From NCBI GenBank assembly GCA_045561055.1, contig JBJKYL010000017.1, forward strand, positions 186,001 through 250,000: a stretch of 64,000 nt of DNA. Reading direction: 5' to 3'. Position numbers and translations under genes: made by a program. The notes under the pieces are model-generated. The model worked only from the letters and a program-made list of their open reading frames with translations, was not told the DNA's origin and did not search any database. Positions 9,210 to 18,443 of this stretch are shown here, one piece after another; position 1 is the first letter of the stretch, and every line of letters begins with the position of its first letter. This stretch comes from SMWC01 sp045561055 (GTDB lineage Bacteria; Pseudomonadota; Gammaproteobacteria; Steroidobacterales; Rariloculaceae).

Positions 9210-10100
9210 ATGGATAAAGCCCCACAAGGGTCTCTAAAGCCTGAGCTTAAGCTCATTTCGACCGCTCCGCCGTTAACGTACAAAGCAGGTGAGGTTTCGC
9301 AGAGCGAAATGCCTTTCGCTGTCGTATCGGGCGAACCGGTCACTGAGCTACCGCAGGATCTCTATATACCACCGCATGCGCTCGAGGTGTTCCTCGATAC
9401 ATTTGAAGGGCCACTCGACTTATTGCTCTATCTGATTAAGCGGCAAAATTTGTCTATTCTGGATATCCCGATCGCTGAAATTTCCAAGCAATACACTCAC
9501 TATATTGACTTGATGGCAGATATGCAGTTCGAGCTAGCTGGTGAGTATTTGGTTATGGCCGCGACTCTTGCTGAGATAAAATCGAGGATGCTTTTGCCTC
9601 GCGTAGAAGAGGAAGAAGATAGCGAAGAGGACCCTCGTGCGGAACTCGTTCGTCGCTTGCAGGAATATGAGAGATTCAAGCAAGCGGCTGATGATCTCAA
9701 TAACCTTGAGCGTTTGGAACGTGACGTCGTTGCAGCTGAAGCGCAAGTGCTAGAGCGGCGTGTAGTAACGAAGCTACCGGATGTTACGATTAATGAACTT
9801 TTACTCGCGTTTAAGGAAGCGGTGGATCGGTCAGATATGTTTGCGCATATTCATATTCAGCGTGAGCCCCTATCGGTCCGAGAACGGATGTCCAATATCC
9901 TCATCTTTCTTAAGGATGGCGGATACCAGGTTTTTTCCAGTCTGTTCGATACGACAGAGGGTAGAGTAGGTGTGACAGTAACTTTTCTTGCAATACTAGA
10001 GTTGCTGAAAGAGCGACAAATTGATGTTGTGCAGGCCAAAGCCTTCGGCCCGATTCATATACGTGTGGCTAACGCCGAGTCACGCGAAACTCAGTCCTAA
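9210..10100 (+). CDS. scpA: Segregation and condensation protein ScpA
   Basis: ScpA is the kleisin that bridges the two Smc heads and binds ScpB. The core begins at about residue 65 with FEGPLDLLLYLIKRQNLSILDIPI, the family hallmark, followed by LAGEYLVMAATLAEIKSRMLLP and an acidic segment, and ends in a winged-helix region (VTFLAILELLKERQI). About 60 residues of low-conservation sequence precede the core, longer than in Bacillus ScpA; the ATG directly after the protease stop codon fits coupled translation, though a later internal start cannot be excluded. scpB follows after five bases. Confidence 0.96.
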   Translation: MDKAPQGSLKPELKLISTAPPLTYKAGEVSQSEMPFAVVSGEPVTELPQDLYIPPHALEVFLDTFEGPLDLLLYLIKRQNLSILDIPIAEISKQYTHYIDLMADMQFELAGEYLVMAATLAEIKSRMLLPRVEEEEDSEEDPRAELVRRLQEYERFKQAADDLNNLERLERDVVAAEAQVLERRVVTKLPDVTINELLLAFKEAVDRSDMFAHIHIQREPLSVRERMSNILIFLKDGGYQVFSSLFDTTEGRVGVTVTFLAILELLKERQIDVVQAKAFGPIHIRVANAESRETQS

Positions 10101-10105
10101 TCGTC

Positions 10106-10834
10106 ATGAGTATTGAGATGGATGATACAGAAATTAAACACGTACTAGAGGCGGCAATGCTCGCTTCTGGAGGCCCGCTGTCATTGGGTGATCTTGGCGG
10201 ACTTTTCGGGAAGCGCCTGCGGCCTGATCGCGGGCGGTTGCGCAATATATTAGAATTGCTCGCAGCGGATTACGAAGGTCGTGGCATCGAACTCAAAGAA
10301 GTCGCTAGCGGTTACCGTATTCAAATTAAAAGTTCCATGAGTGATTGGCTCATTCCATTATGGGAGAATAGAGCTCCCCGTTATAGTCGTGCTTTGCTTG
10401 AAACATTAGCGCTGATTGCATATAGGCAGCCAATAACTCGTGGCGAAATTGAAGAAGTCCGTGGAGTAGCGGTGACAACGAACATCGTTCGGACGTTATT
10501 AGAGCGTGGTTGGGTGAATGTTGTCGGTCATCGTGACGTACCGGGTAAACCAGCTATGTTGGGTACGACGCGTGAGTTCCTAGATTACTTTGGTTTAAAG
10601 AAACTAGATGATTTGCCAGCTTTATCGGAATTTACAGAATTGGACGATTTGACTGGCATGCTTAGACTCTCAGAGGGACAGGCCCAGGTTGATATGGTTG
10701 AGGAACTTAAGATTGAACATTCGGAGATAGCGAAACACGAAGACGGTGAAACTGAGATTCAATTACCCGTGACCGGTAACAATAACCTGATGGATGATGC
10801 CGTTATACCTGACACGCAACCTGAACGAGGATAG
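10106..10834 (+). CDS. scpB: Segregation and condensation protein ScpB
   Basis: ScpB forms a dimer that binds ScpA and regulates the Smc ATPase cycle. The 242-residue protein has the two tandem winged-helix domains of the family: an N-terminal LEAAMLASGGPLSLGDLGGLF region and a second domain with the hallmark LETLALIAYRQPITRGEIEEVRG and LGTTREFLDYFGLKKLDDLP. A variable acidic tail follows from about residue 180. With smc and scpA, all three condensin subunits are encoded in the first 11 kb. Confidence 0.96.
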   Translation: MSIEMDDTEIKHVLEAAMLASGGPLSLGDLGGLFGKRLRPDRGRLRNILELLAADYEGRGIELKEVASGYRIQIKSSMSDWLIPLWENRAPRYSRALLETLALIAYRQPITRGEIEEVRGVAVTTNIVRTLLERGWVNVVGHRDVPGKPAMLGTTREFLDYFGLKKLDDLPALSEFTELDDLTGMLRLSEGQAQVDMVEELKIEHSEIAKHEDGETEIQLPVTGNNNLMDDAVIPDTQPERG

Positions 10835-10881
10835 GTTGTGTACACTTCAGCCCACATTTACTAGCTAATACATCCTTTAAT

Positions 10882-11637
10882 ATGGCTGACCGTATCCAGA
10901 AAGTTCTGGCTAATGCCGGGGTTGCTTCGCGCCGTGAAGTTGAGCGTTGGATTAGGCAGGGTCGGGTCGTTATCAACGGCAATCCTGCCCAATTAGGGGA
11001 TCAACTTAGAGGCGGAGAAAAAATCTTGTTGGACGGACGTCCAGTTCAGATCGCTTCGTTCAGTCATGAACGTAAGTTTTATCGTGTCTACTACAAACCT
11101 GTTGGCCAAGTAACTACGCGCCGTGACCCAGAAGGGCGGAAAACTATTTTTAGTCAATTAAAACCACCGAGCCAGGGGCGTTGGGTTTCGGTAGGCCGCT
11201 TGGATATCAATACCTCAGGATTGTTGCTTGTTACTTCCGATGGCGGGCTAGCCCATCGTTTAATGCATCCTAGCTATGAAGTGCCACGCGAATATGCTGT
11301 GCGCCTAATGGGGGAGCTGACCAGTGTGCAACTGAGGCAACTTGAAGGAGGGGTAGAGCTTGAAGAAGGGCTCGCGACATTCGATAAAGTGCGTCGGGAA
11401 GGGGGTCGTGGTCGTAATATCTGGTACCACGTGACTTTGCACGAGGGTAAAAACCGTGAGATTAGGCGTGTTTTCGAAACCTTACATATTGCTGTTAGCC
11501 GATTAATTAGAATTCGTTACGGACCAATTTCTCTAGGTGACTTACGTCGGGGTGAGTCGCGGCCGCTTACTGAAAAAGAAGTCTCAGGATTATATCGAGC
11601 GGTTAGATTAACGCTCCCTAGGCAGAAGCAGCTTTAG
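10882..11637 (+). CDS. rluB: 23S rRNA pseudouridine synthase, RluB/RsuA family
   Basis: RluB converts a uridine of 23S rRNA (U2605 in E. coli) to pseudouridine. The 251-residue protein has an N-terminal S4 RNA-binding domain (MADRIQKVLANAGVASRREVE, WIRQGRVVING) and a catalytic domain with GRLDINTSGLLLVTSDG, whose Asp in LDINTSG is the nucleophile. Near the end come EGKNREIRRVFE and SRLIRIRYGPI. The position after scpAB is the typical place for rluB, which favours RluB over RsuA or RluE/F. The basic C-terminal extension of some RluB proteins is missing. Confidence 0.9.
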   Translation: MADRIQKVLANAGVASRREVERWIRQGRVVINGNPAQLGDQLRGGEKILLDGRPVQIASFSHERKFYRVYYKPVGQVTTRRDPEGRKTIFSQLKPPSQGRWVSVGRLDINTSGLLLVTSDGGLAHRLMHPSYEVPREYAVRLMGELTSVQLRQLEGGVELEEGLATFDKVRREGGRGRNIWYHVTLHEGKNREIRRVFETLHIAVSRLIRIRYGPISLGDLRRGESRPLTEKEVSGLYRAVRLTLPRQKQL

Positions 11638-11655
11638 ATATTTATGGCAAAAGTA

Positions 11656-12420
11656 CTATGTCAGGGGAGGGGTGGTTGGCTGACATTCAAACCGCTGCCT
11701 GGAAGTGCCGCGGCTGTCTGGGCCAAGAAGGTAGAGGTATGGCTTTGTGATGCTTTCTGGTTTTCGGAGTGACTTAGGATCTTCGGCCGGAAAAGCCTTA
11801 CTACGCATCAAGGTTCTCGTTGCTCCTGGATTAATAGAATTTACTCTTATCGAAGTGTTCTCGCATTCATCCGCTAGGATTTGCGCCAGCCCTTCGGTTG
11901 CGAACTTCGATGCGCAGTAGGCGCCCCAATGTGCACGTCCATTGTTTCCAACTCCACTAGTAGTGAAAAGTATCGATGCGTCCTCAGAACGTCGAAGCAG
12001 CGGCAGAAAATAACGTGTTAGGATAAACGGTGCGTTTAAATTTGTTTGCATCACGCGCTGCCAAAGATTGATGTTGTAGTGTCCTATAGGGGTTAAATCG
12101 CCAAGGATACTTGCGTTGTGTAATAGACCATCGAGCCGATTGAACCGTGTTTCAATTTCCTTTGTAAGGTTATGGTATTCATCGATATGCGCATTCTCAA
12201 AATCTAACTTTGCGACAATAGGCTCTAGGCCGATCTCACTAAGTTCCTTATGCAGCCGTTTTAAGGCGGAGGGATCCCGACCATGTACTATGACTCTAGC
12301 ACCATGCTGCGTTAGATGGTGAGAGACTGCGCGCCCTATACCAGAGGTTGCCCCAGTTACCAATATAACTCGGTCGTCTAGCAGGTTTTTGGCCGGTTGG
12401 TAATATTGTAAATCTCTCAT
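11656..12420 (-). CDS. yciK: YciK-like short-chain dehydrogenase/reductase
   Basis: A classical SDR-family NAD(P)-dependent oxidoreductase whose substrate is not known. The 254 residues show the cofactor motif VTGATSGIGRAV, the NNAG equivalent LHNAS, the catalytic Ser in TTSGVG and the YCASK Tyr-Lys pair. The YciK subfamily is indicated by the start YYQPAKNLLDDRVILVTG and by position next to mupP/gph and ubiG, as in Pseudomonas. The C-terminus (STRQRFECQPTTPPLT) departs from the usual ending, which hints at a recent frame change in the last residues. It is the last gene of the ubiG-mupP-rmuC-yciK reverse block. Confidence 0.85.
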   Translation of the reverse strand: MRDLQYYQPAKNLLDDRVILVTGATSGIGRAVSHHLTQHGARVIVHGRDPSALKRLHKELSEIGLEPIVAKLDFENAHIDEYHNLTKEIETRFNRLDGLLHNASILGDLTPIGHYNINLWQRVMQTNLNAPFILTRYFLPLLRRSEDASILFTTSGVGNNGRAHWGAYCASKFATEGLAQILADECENTSIRVNSINPGATRTLMRSKAFPAEDPKSLRKPESITKPYLYLLGPDSRGTSRQRFECQPTTPPLT

Positions 12421-12461
12421 TTGATGGGTTCCGGAGTAGACTATGCCTTACGTCGGGCTAA

Positions 12462-13787
12462 TCAGTCGGCGTTCTCCGGTTTATCTAGGGAATCCGGTAA
12501 TGAATTTCGCGTTGTTTTTCCGGAAGAAAAATCTCGAGGCGATTCTTCAAGCGCTTTTATTGATTTAAGTCGTTCTTTAGGGTTCACGCCAAGCTCTGTA
12601 AAGCGCCGGGCACTAGGCAGCACCCGATGTTCAAGGGAACCGACGGCCTGATTGTATGCTTTTACGCTACCGCGGAGTTCTTTTCCCATTGTGTTTAGAT
12701 GGCCGACGAAGGTATTAAGACGGTCATATAATTCAACTGCTAGCGTGCGAACCTCCGTCGCATTTTCTGCTAGTGCAGTTTGTTGCCAGCCGTATGCGAT
12801 CGCCTTCAATAATGCGACCAAACTAGTTGGTGTGGCGAGTATTACTTGCTGGCGCAACGCGTCTTCCAGAAGATTGGGTCGTTCGGTAAGTGCCGCGCTC
12901 AGGAACTGGTCTCCTGGAATGAAAAGGATTACGAATTCTGGGCTATTTTCGAACTGGGCCCAATAGTTCTTACTAGCAAGCTCACGGATGCGATTCCCTA
13001 CGTTTTTGGCATGACGTTTTAATGCAGCAATTTGGCTACCCTCATCATCGTTCTGCATTGCGTCTAGGTAAGCATCAAGTGGCGTCTTCACATCAACGAT
13101 GACCTGTCGACAGTCAGGCATATTGATTATTAGATCTGGTCTTATTACGCTATCTTCTATAGCTTTTTGGCTTTGTGTAACGAAATCGCAGTGCTCGACC
13201 ATGCCGGCGAGCTCAACGAGGCGTCGCAGGGTAATCTCACCCCACTGACCCCTCACCTCGGGGCGTCGCAGAGCGTTGACAAGATTACGTGTTTCGTTAC
13301 TTAAAGCATTTTGACTCGTTGCCATGGACTCAAGCTGAGCCTTGATGCTTCCATGTGCTTCATGCCGGGTTTTTTCAAGCGCGTCGATCTGCGCGCCCGT
13401 GCGAGTCAAGGCATCACGAATTGGCTTGACTAGGTTTTCCACCGCTTGCTCTCTCGTTGCGAGCTCTGCTTTAGCGCGTTCATGATGAGTGCCAAAATTT
13501 TCTCGAGCGAGCTTTAGAAAGGTCTCAGAGTGGTTTTTAAATTGGTCATCGGCAAGCTGGCCAAATGCAACACTAAGTCGTTCAGTAGCTAATGTGAGCA
13601 TTTGTTCCCGTTCTGTCGCGACATATTCTTGGTTTTTGATTTTTTCAAGGTTAACGCCGAGTTCGTGGCGCAGAGCTTCCGTGCGCGAACGACTTATGCC
13701 TAAACCCATCAGGACCCCTAATCCGAGGCCCGTAACACCGAATCCAAGCAAGTAGAGGTAAAACAGTGAGTCAAACGGTGGCATCAA
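12462..13787 (-). CDS. rmuC: DNA recombination protein RmuC
   Basis: RmuC limits rearrangements at inverted repeats and has a PD-(D/E)xK nuclease-like domain. The 441-residue protein has an N-terminal membrane segment (FYLYLLGFGVTGLGLGVLMG), a coiled-coil region to about residue 190, and the RmuC domain with RGQWGEITLRRLVELAGM, RPDLIINMPDCRQVIVDVKTP, FVILFIPGDQFLSAAL and a helical end with YGWQQTALAENA. Its position between mupP/gph and yciK is less common than the direct gph-yciK order. Confidence 0.94.
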   Translation of the reverse strand: MMPPFDSLFYLYLLGFGVTGLGLGVLMGLGISRSRTEALRHELGVNLEKIKNQEYVATEREQMLTLATERLSVAFGQLADDQFKNHSETFLKLARENFGTHHERAKAELATREQAVENLVKPIRDALTRTGAQIDALEKTRHEAHGSIKAQLESMATSQNALSNETRNLVNALRRPEVRGQWGEITLRRLVELAGMVEHCDFVTQSQKAIEDSVIRPDLIINMPDCRQVIVDVKTPLDAYLDAMQNDDEGSQIAALKRHAKNVGNRIRELASKNYWAQFENSPEFVILFIPGDQFLSAALTERPNLLEDALRQQVILATPTSLVALLKAIAYGWQQTALAENATEVRTLAVELYDRLNTFVGHLNTMGKELRGSVKAYNQAVGSLEHRVLPSARRFTELGVNPKERLKSIKALEESPRDFSSGKTTRNSLPDSLDKPENAD

Positions 13788-13797
13788 ATTTCCCAGG

Positions 13798-14463
13798 TTA
13801 AATATCTAATCTTGCTACGGCATTCAAAAGCTCTGAAGGCCGTGAAATTACAATATCTGCTCCCCAGCTATATGGATCCTGGTGCGGCCTTATATAACCG
13901 TAGGTGACAGCGATGGTACGCATTTTCGCCGCACGACCTGCTTCTATATCGCGCGCCGCGTCACCAATGTAGATGCAGGACTCAGGCGGTAGATCGAGTT
14001 TGTCCGCGGCTAGTAACAGGGGGGCGGGGTGGGGTTTTCGCTGAGGAAGTCGGTCGCCGCTGATGACGCAAGCTGGCTCGTTTGAAATATTCAGCGCTTT
14101 GAGAAGAGGGTTGGTCATTGCTTTCGGCTTGTTGGTGACAATGCCCCAACGCATTCCAAGAGAAGAAATGTTATCGACAAAACTATCCAAACCTTTAAAG
14201 ATAGAACTTTTTGTTGCAATGTCGTTTTTGTATGTTTTGAGGAATTCTTGCTGTAGCGGTTCGATCTGATTGTCTTTAAATATTTCACCGAAACCTAGCT
14301 TCAACAGAGCTAACGAGCCGTTCGATACTTCGTTGCGTGCGATCGCATAAGGTACCCGAGGAAGACTGTGACGCAACAGCATCGCGTTTAATGCTCCGAC
14401 TAGATCTGGAGCCGTATCAGCGAAAGTGCCGTCGAGATCCATTAGTACTGCTTTAATCCTCAT
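13798..14463 (-). CDS. mupP: HAD phosphatase, MupP/Gph type
   Basis: A haloacid-dehalogenase hydrolase with motif I DLDGTFADTAPD, motif II (T in VTNKP), the Lys of RKPHP and motif III GDAARDIEAGRAA. In Pseudomonas the gene between ubiG and yciK is MupP, which dephosphorylates N-acetylmuramic acid 6-phosphate in cell-wall recycling; close relatives are annotated as phosphoglycolate phosphatase (Gph). The location favours MupP but the sequence alone does not decide. The start overlaps the ubiG stop by four bases (ATGA), so the two are coupled. Confidence 0.85.
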   Translation of the reverse strand: MRIKAVLMDLDGTFADTAPDLVGALNAMLLRHSLPRVPYAIARNEVSNGSLALLKLGFGEIFKDNQIEPLQQEFLKTYKNDIATKSSIFKGLDSFVDNISSLGMRWGIVTNKPKAMTNPLLKALNISNEPACVISGDRLPQRKPHPAPLLLAADKLDLPPESCIYIGDAARDIEAGRAAKMRTIAVTYGYIRPHQDPYSWGADIVISRPSELLNAVARLDI

Positions 14464-15179
14464 TCTCGGACGCCGCCACGCACTGTATGAGCGAGGTAGT
14501 TTACGTCGGCATTACCCCCTAGACGGTAGCTCTGGGTCAGCGGATTAAAATGCAGCCCGGTAATATCCCGAAGGTCAAGGTTGTGCTGACGGCACCAGGC
14601 GCCAAGCTCGGCTGGCCGGACTAGCTTCAGGTACTCGTGCGTCCCCTGTGGAATCATTCGCAAAACGTGCTCTGCGCCGACTATCGCCATGAGGAAGCTT
14701 TTTACGTTACGGTTAATCGTTGAAAAAAATACCGTTCCTCCTGGACGCACCATTTTTGCGCATGCGGCCACCAATGTGGGAGGTTCGGGGACGTGTTCTA
14801 ATAACTCTAGACATGTGACTACGTCAAATTCAGCCGGGCATTCGTCTGCTAGCGTCTCCGCAGTGATTTCGCGATATTCTAACTCGATGCTAGATGCTGC
14901 AGCGTGTTGTCGTGCAACATCGAGGCTCGTCTTTGCCATATCGATTCCAAGCACGCTCGCACCCTTAGCTGCCATTGCCTCGCTCAAAATCCCGCCACCG
15001 CAGCCTACGTCCAGTACCCGCGCGTTTTTGAGTAAAACTCTTTTTTCGATGTAGCCAAGCCGAAGAGGATTGATTGCATGGAGCGTCTTGAGTGGTCCAT
15101 CGATATCCCACCATTTCGGCCCCGCTGATTCGAATTTCTCTATTTCGGCTTTGTCCAGATTCTGCGGGTTCTTATTCAC
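14460..15179 (-). CDS. ubiG: Ubiquinone biosynthesis O-methyltransferase UbiG
   Basis: UbiG carries out both O-methylations of ubiquinone synthesis with S-adenosylmethionine. The 239 residues show the family start FESAGPKWWDIDGPLKTLHAINPLR in overlapping blocks (EKFESAGPKWWD, LKTLHAINPLRL), the SAM-binding loop VLDVGCGGGILSEAM, the CLELLEHVPEP block and the end motif GLHFNPLTQSYRLG. This implies a respiratory chain using ubiquinone. It is the first gene of the reverse block; a degraded amidohydrolase gene lies just upstream. Confidence 0.97.
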   Translation of the reverse strand: MNKNPQNLDKAEIEKFESAGPKWWDIDGPLKTLHAINPLRLGYIEKRVLLKNARVLDVGCGGGILSEAMAAKGASVLGIDMAKTSLDVARQHAAASSIELEYREITAETLADECPAEFDVVTCLELLEHVPEPPTLVAACAKMVRPGGTVFFSTINRNVKSFLMAIVGAEHVLRMIPQGTHEYLKLVRPAELGAWCRQHNLDLRDITGLHFNPLTQSYRLGGNADVNYLAHTVRGGVRE

Positions 15180-15199
15180 GCATACATTACCTCCCGACC

Positions 15200-15581
15200 T
15201 TATGCCTCTGTACGTTCGATAATCGGTCCAGTGTCTATGCAGGCATAGGGATGTTCCATTAGCAGATGTTTACCATGGCCGAATATGTTCACGACGTTTT
15301 CTCGGCGAGCAGGATAGATAGGTTCGGACAAAAGGCTGAGCATAGGGTAAATGGCTGATGCCGTAAGTTCTACCCAGATCATATCAGCGGTTTTCCTGCA
15401 TCGGTAGTTTGGATATTCGTGGAGTACGTTGGGGTCGAAGTATTGACGAATTAGCGCGAGAGAGAAGGGCGAGAATTAGACTCTTATCAATCGCTACAAT
15501 CACATCCTCGCATACCTGGTGATTAAATCCCACTGGGATCGTCCGGCGTGGGAAAATTAGTACATTGATCCGTTGGCTCAA
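15200..15581 (-). pseudogene. Internally deleted remnant of an MtaD-type (TRZ/ATZ) amidohydrolase
   Basis: Two adjoining minus-strand reading frames match the two ends of the roughly 440-residue TRZ/ATZ amidohydrolases (5-methylthioadenosine/S-adenosylhomocysteine deaminase type). Bases 15581 down to about 15430 encode RINVLIFPRRTIPVGFN followed by EDVIVAIDKSLILAL, the usual N-terminal strand set. From about 15400 down to 15200, in the next frame, comes AGKTADMIWVELTA, then LSEPIYPARRENVVNIFGHGK, which matches the C-terminal GK-ADL-VDL...VW-G block. The whole metal-binding barrel of about 300 residues is absent. In Pseudomonas this gene directly neighbours ubiG, so the position supports decay in place. 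The homology is from memory of the family, not an alignment. Confidence 0.65.
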
Positions 15582-15864
15582 GGATGTGACTCGTATGCGA
15601 GGGCTTAAATCAGCAATAAGATTTAGGTGCGAATATTGACCGTAAGTATAGCCCTTTAGGGCACCTGTGACCCTACGGGCTTCGTCTGTGGTGTGATAGA
15701 ATTACAGTGTTTTAGTGAATACTAAAAATAGGCCTAGGCAAGCTCGTTACCTTGAAAAAACACACGGCTACAATGGCTTGCTAGTCCGTTTCTCTCTCAA
15801 TAATCTTTAGTTCGCCTGGCGTGTATTTGCTAGTCAGAATGGGCAAGTATTTTTGGTAGATATG
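15582..15864. other. Leader and promoter region of gyrA
   Basis: This gap carries no gene. The best promoter candidate is an extended -10, TGATAGAAT (15694-15702), without a good -35, which would give a leader of about 155 bases. TTGACC at 15636 has no matching -10 at the right distance. No tRNA-like fold or clear ribosome-binding site was seen. Confidence 0.3.
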
Positions 15865-18411
15865 ATGACTCAACTAGTTAAACAAATTTTTCCAGTCAAT
15901 CTCGAAGACGAGATGAAAAAGTCCTATTTGGATTATGCGATGAGCGTAATCGTAGGTCGTGCGCTGCCGGACGTTAGGGATGGTCTCAAACCTGTTCACC
16001 GGCGTGTGCTGTATGCAATGCGCGAGCTCGGGAACGAATTCAACAAGCCTTATAAGAAATCGGCTCGTGTGGTTGGTGATGTTATCGGTAAATACCACCC
16101 GCATGGGGATAGTGCCGTGTACGAAACCATTGTTCGTATGGCTCAGCCGTTCTCTATGCGATATCTGTTGGTTGATGGGCAGGGTAACTTCGGTTCGGTT
16201 GACGGTGATTCCCCTGCTGCTATGCGTTACACAGAGATTCGTATGGCACGGTTGGCGCAGGACCTGTTGGTTGATATTGAAAAAGAAACCGTCGATTTTT
16301 CGGCGAATTACGACGATAGTGAGCATGAGCCAACTGTATTGCCGACACGCGTGCCTAACTTGCTTGTTAATGGCTCTTCGGGAATCGCCGTGGGAATGGC
16401 AACGAATATTCCACCGCACAACCTTGGTGAAATCGTCGATGCGTGTCTTGCGTTACTAAATAACCCCGAACTTGGGATCGGGGATCTTATGAAACTCGTC
16501 CCAGGTCCAGATTTTCCGACAGCCGGACTGGTCTTCGGCTCGCAGGGTATTGCTAGCGCTTATTCGACAGGACGGGGGCGGGTCTACGTTCGGGCCCGTA
16601 CTCACGTTGAGCCACTTGGGACCGGTAACCGTGAGGCGATAATCGTTACTGAGCTGCCATATCAGGTCAATAAGGCACGGCTCATAGAAAAAATTGCAGC
16701 ATTGGTGCGCGATAAGCGTCTTGAGGGCATTAGTGAACTTCGTGATGAATCCGATAAAGATGGTATGCGAGTCGTTATCGAATTGCGCCGTGGCGAACTT
16801 CCAGATGTCGTGCTGAATAACCTTTTTAAGCAAACTCAATTGCAAAGCGTGTTCGGTATCAACATGGTCGGCTTGGTAGATGGACAGCCAAAGTTGCTGT
16901 CACTCATGGAAATACTTGAGGCCTTTCTTCGTCATCGTCGTGAAGTTGTCACCCGAAGAACGCTTTTTGAGTTACGCAAGGCGCGTGGGCGTGCGCATGT
17001 GTTGGAGGGTCAGACGGTCGCGCTAGCTAATATCGATAAAGTAATTGCACTTATCAAAGCGTCGAGCTCACCGGCGGTAGCTAGGGCTGGACTCATTGAT
17101 TCCCACTGGTCTCCGGGAGCTGTTGTCGGAATGCTTGAACGCGCAGGCGCTGAAGCTACTAGACCAGATGAGCTTGCTGATGAATATGGCCTGAGTGCAA
17201 AAGGTTATCGTCTCTCGGAAGTGCAGGCGCAAGCAATTCTTGATCTTCGTTTGCACCGACTAACAGCTCTAGAGCAGGACAAAATAGTTAAAGAATTCAG
17301 TGGTTTGATAGAGAATATTAAAGTTTATCAAGAGATACTTTCGCAGCCCGAGAGACTTAATTCGGTAATTCAAGAGGAGCTGCAGGAGATACGTGAGCGC
17401 TACGTTGATGAGCGTCGAACTGAGATTGTCGAGGATCATGCTGATTTGACTATCGAGGATTTGATTCCAGAGGAAGATGTTGTTGTTACTATTTCGCATG
17501 GCGGTTATGCAAAGGCGCAGCCAGTTACGTCCTACCAGGCGCAGCGTCGAGGAGGTCGCGGTCGCGCGGCCGCGCGGGTGAAAGATGAAGATTTCATCGA
17601 TCAATTATTCATAGCTAACTCGCATGACACATTGCTTTGTTTTTCGAGCAAAGGAAAAGCTTACTGGCTCAAGGTTTATCAGGTGCCTCAAGCTGGATCG
17701 GGTGCACGTGGGCGCCCGATCGTTAACCTGCTTCCGCTCGATGACGACGAACGGATCAATGCGGTAGCGCCGATTAAGGAGTTCGCTGATGATCGCTTCG
17801 TTGTCTTCGCGACCAAGAATGGTAGGGTCAAGAAAACACAGCTGAGCGCTTTTTCCCGGCCACGGGCGAATGGCATTATTGCCGTGGAATTGCGAGAAAA
17901 CGATCATTTGATAGGCGCTGGAATAACCGACGGTGGACAAGATGTTATGTTGTTTGCTGGTTCAGGTAAGGCGATCCGGTTTTCCGAGACGGCTGTGCGA
18001 ACGATGGGACGAACTGCGGCTGGTGTTAGAGGTCTTCGTCTTGCTGGTAATGATGATGAGGTAATAGCGCTGTGTATTCTTGGGACTAATCCTGTGCTTG
18101 TTGCAACTGAAAACGGGTTCGGGAAGCGAACTTCCGTGGATGAGTTTCGAGTTCAGGGACGTGGTGGTAAGGGCGTTATTGCGATACAGGCATCGGAACG
18201 GAATGGACGCGTCGTTGGCGCACTTCAGGTAGCGGAGGATGATGAAGTTATGCTCATTAGTTCTGGCGGGACATTAGTACGTACTCCCACTTCGGAAATT
18301 TCAATTGTGGGTAGGAATACTCAGGGCGTGCGTTTAATCCGACTGGATACCGATGACAAGTTAGTCGGGCTCGAACGGGTAGAAATAATGCCAGATACTG
18401 AACAAGAATGA
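15865..18411 (+). CDS. gyrA: DNA gyrase subunit A
   Basis: GyrA cuts and rejoins DNA during ATP-driven supercoiling with GyrB. From the ATG at 15865 (MTQLVKQIFPVNLEDEM) the protein has 848 residues and its numbering equals that of E. coli: the catalytic Tyr in AAMRYTEIRM is residue 122, and the quinolone-determining region HPHGDSAVYETI has Ser83 and Glu87. These are the residues of a drug-sensitive type; Glu at 87 is a natural variant of Asp. The C-terminal beta-pinwheel contains the GyrA box QRRGGRGR at about residue 560. An ATG three bases earlier and a TTG at 15853 are alternatives. It opens the gyrA-serC-serA-pheA-aroA-cmk-rpsA-ihfB run. Confidence 0.98.
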   Translation: MTQLVKQIFPVNLEDEMKKSYLDYAMSVIVGRALPDVRDGLKPVHRRVLYAMRELGNEFNKPYKKSARVVGDVIGKYHPHGDSAVYETIVRMAQPFSMRYLLVDGQGNFGSVDGDSPAAMRYTEIRMARLAQDLLVDIEKETVDFSANYDDSEHEPTVLPTRVPNLLVNGSSGIAVGMATNIPPHNLGEIVDACLALLNNPELGIGDLMKLVPGPDFPTAGLVFGSQGIASAYSTGRGRVYVRARTHVEPLGTGNREAIIVTELPYQVNKARLIEKIAALVRDKRLEGISELRDESDKDGMRVVIELRRGELPDVVLNNLFKQTQLQSVFGINMVGLVDGQPKLLSLMEILEAFLRHRREVVTRRTLFELRKARGRAHVLEGQTVALANIDKVIALIKASSSPAVARAGLIDSHWSPGAVVGMLERAGAEATRPDELADEYGLSAKGYRLSEVQAQAILDLRLHRLTALEQDKIVKEFSGLIENIKVYQEILSQPERLNSVIQEELQEIRERYVDERRTEIVEDHADLTIEDLIPEEDVVVTISHGGYAKAQPVTSYQAQRRGGRGRAAARVKDEDFIDQLFIANSHDTLLCFSSKGKAYWLKVYQVPQAGSGARGRPIVNLLPLDDDERINAVAPIKEFADDRFVVFATKNGRVKKTQLSAFSRPRANGIIAVELRENDHLIGAGITDGGQDVMLFAGSGKAIRFSETAVRTMGRTAAGVRGLRLAGNDDEVIALCILGTNPVLVATENGFGKRTSVDEFRVQGRGGKGVIAIQASERNGRVVGALQVAEDDEVMLISSGGTLVRTPTSEISIVGRNTQGVRLIRLDTDDKLVGLERVEIMPDTEQE

Positions 18412-18443
18412 CCGTATCTCATTTGTACAGGATGTAATAAATA

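Noticed and set aside
15752..15774. TTGAAA and TACAAT as a gyrA promoter
   Set aside because: The spacer is only 11 bases, too short for a sigma70 promoter.
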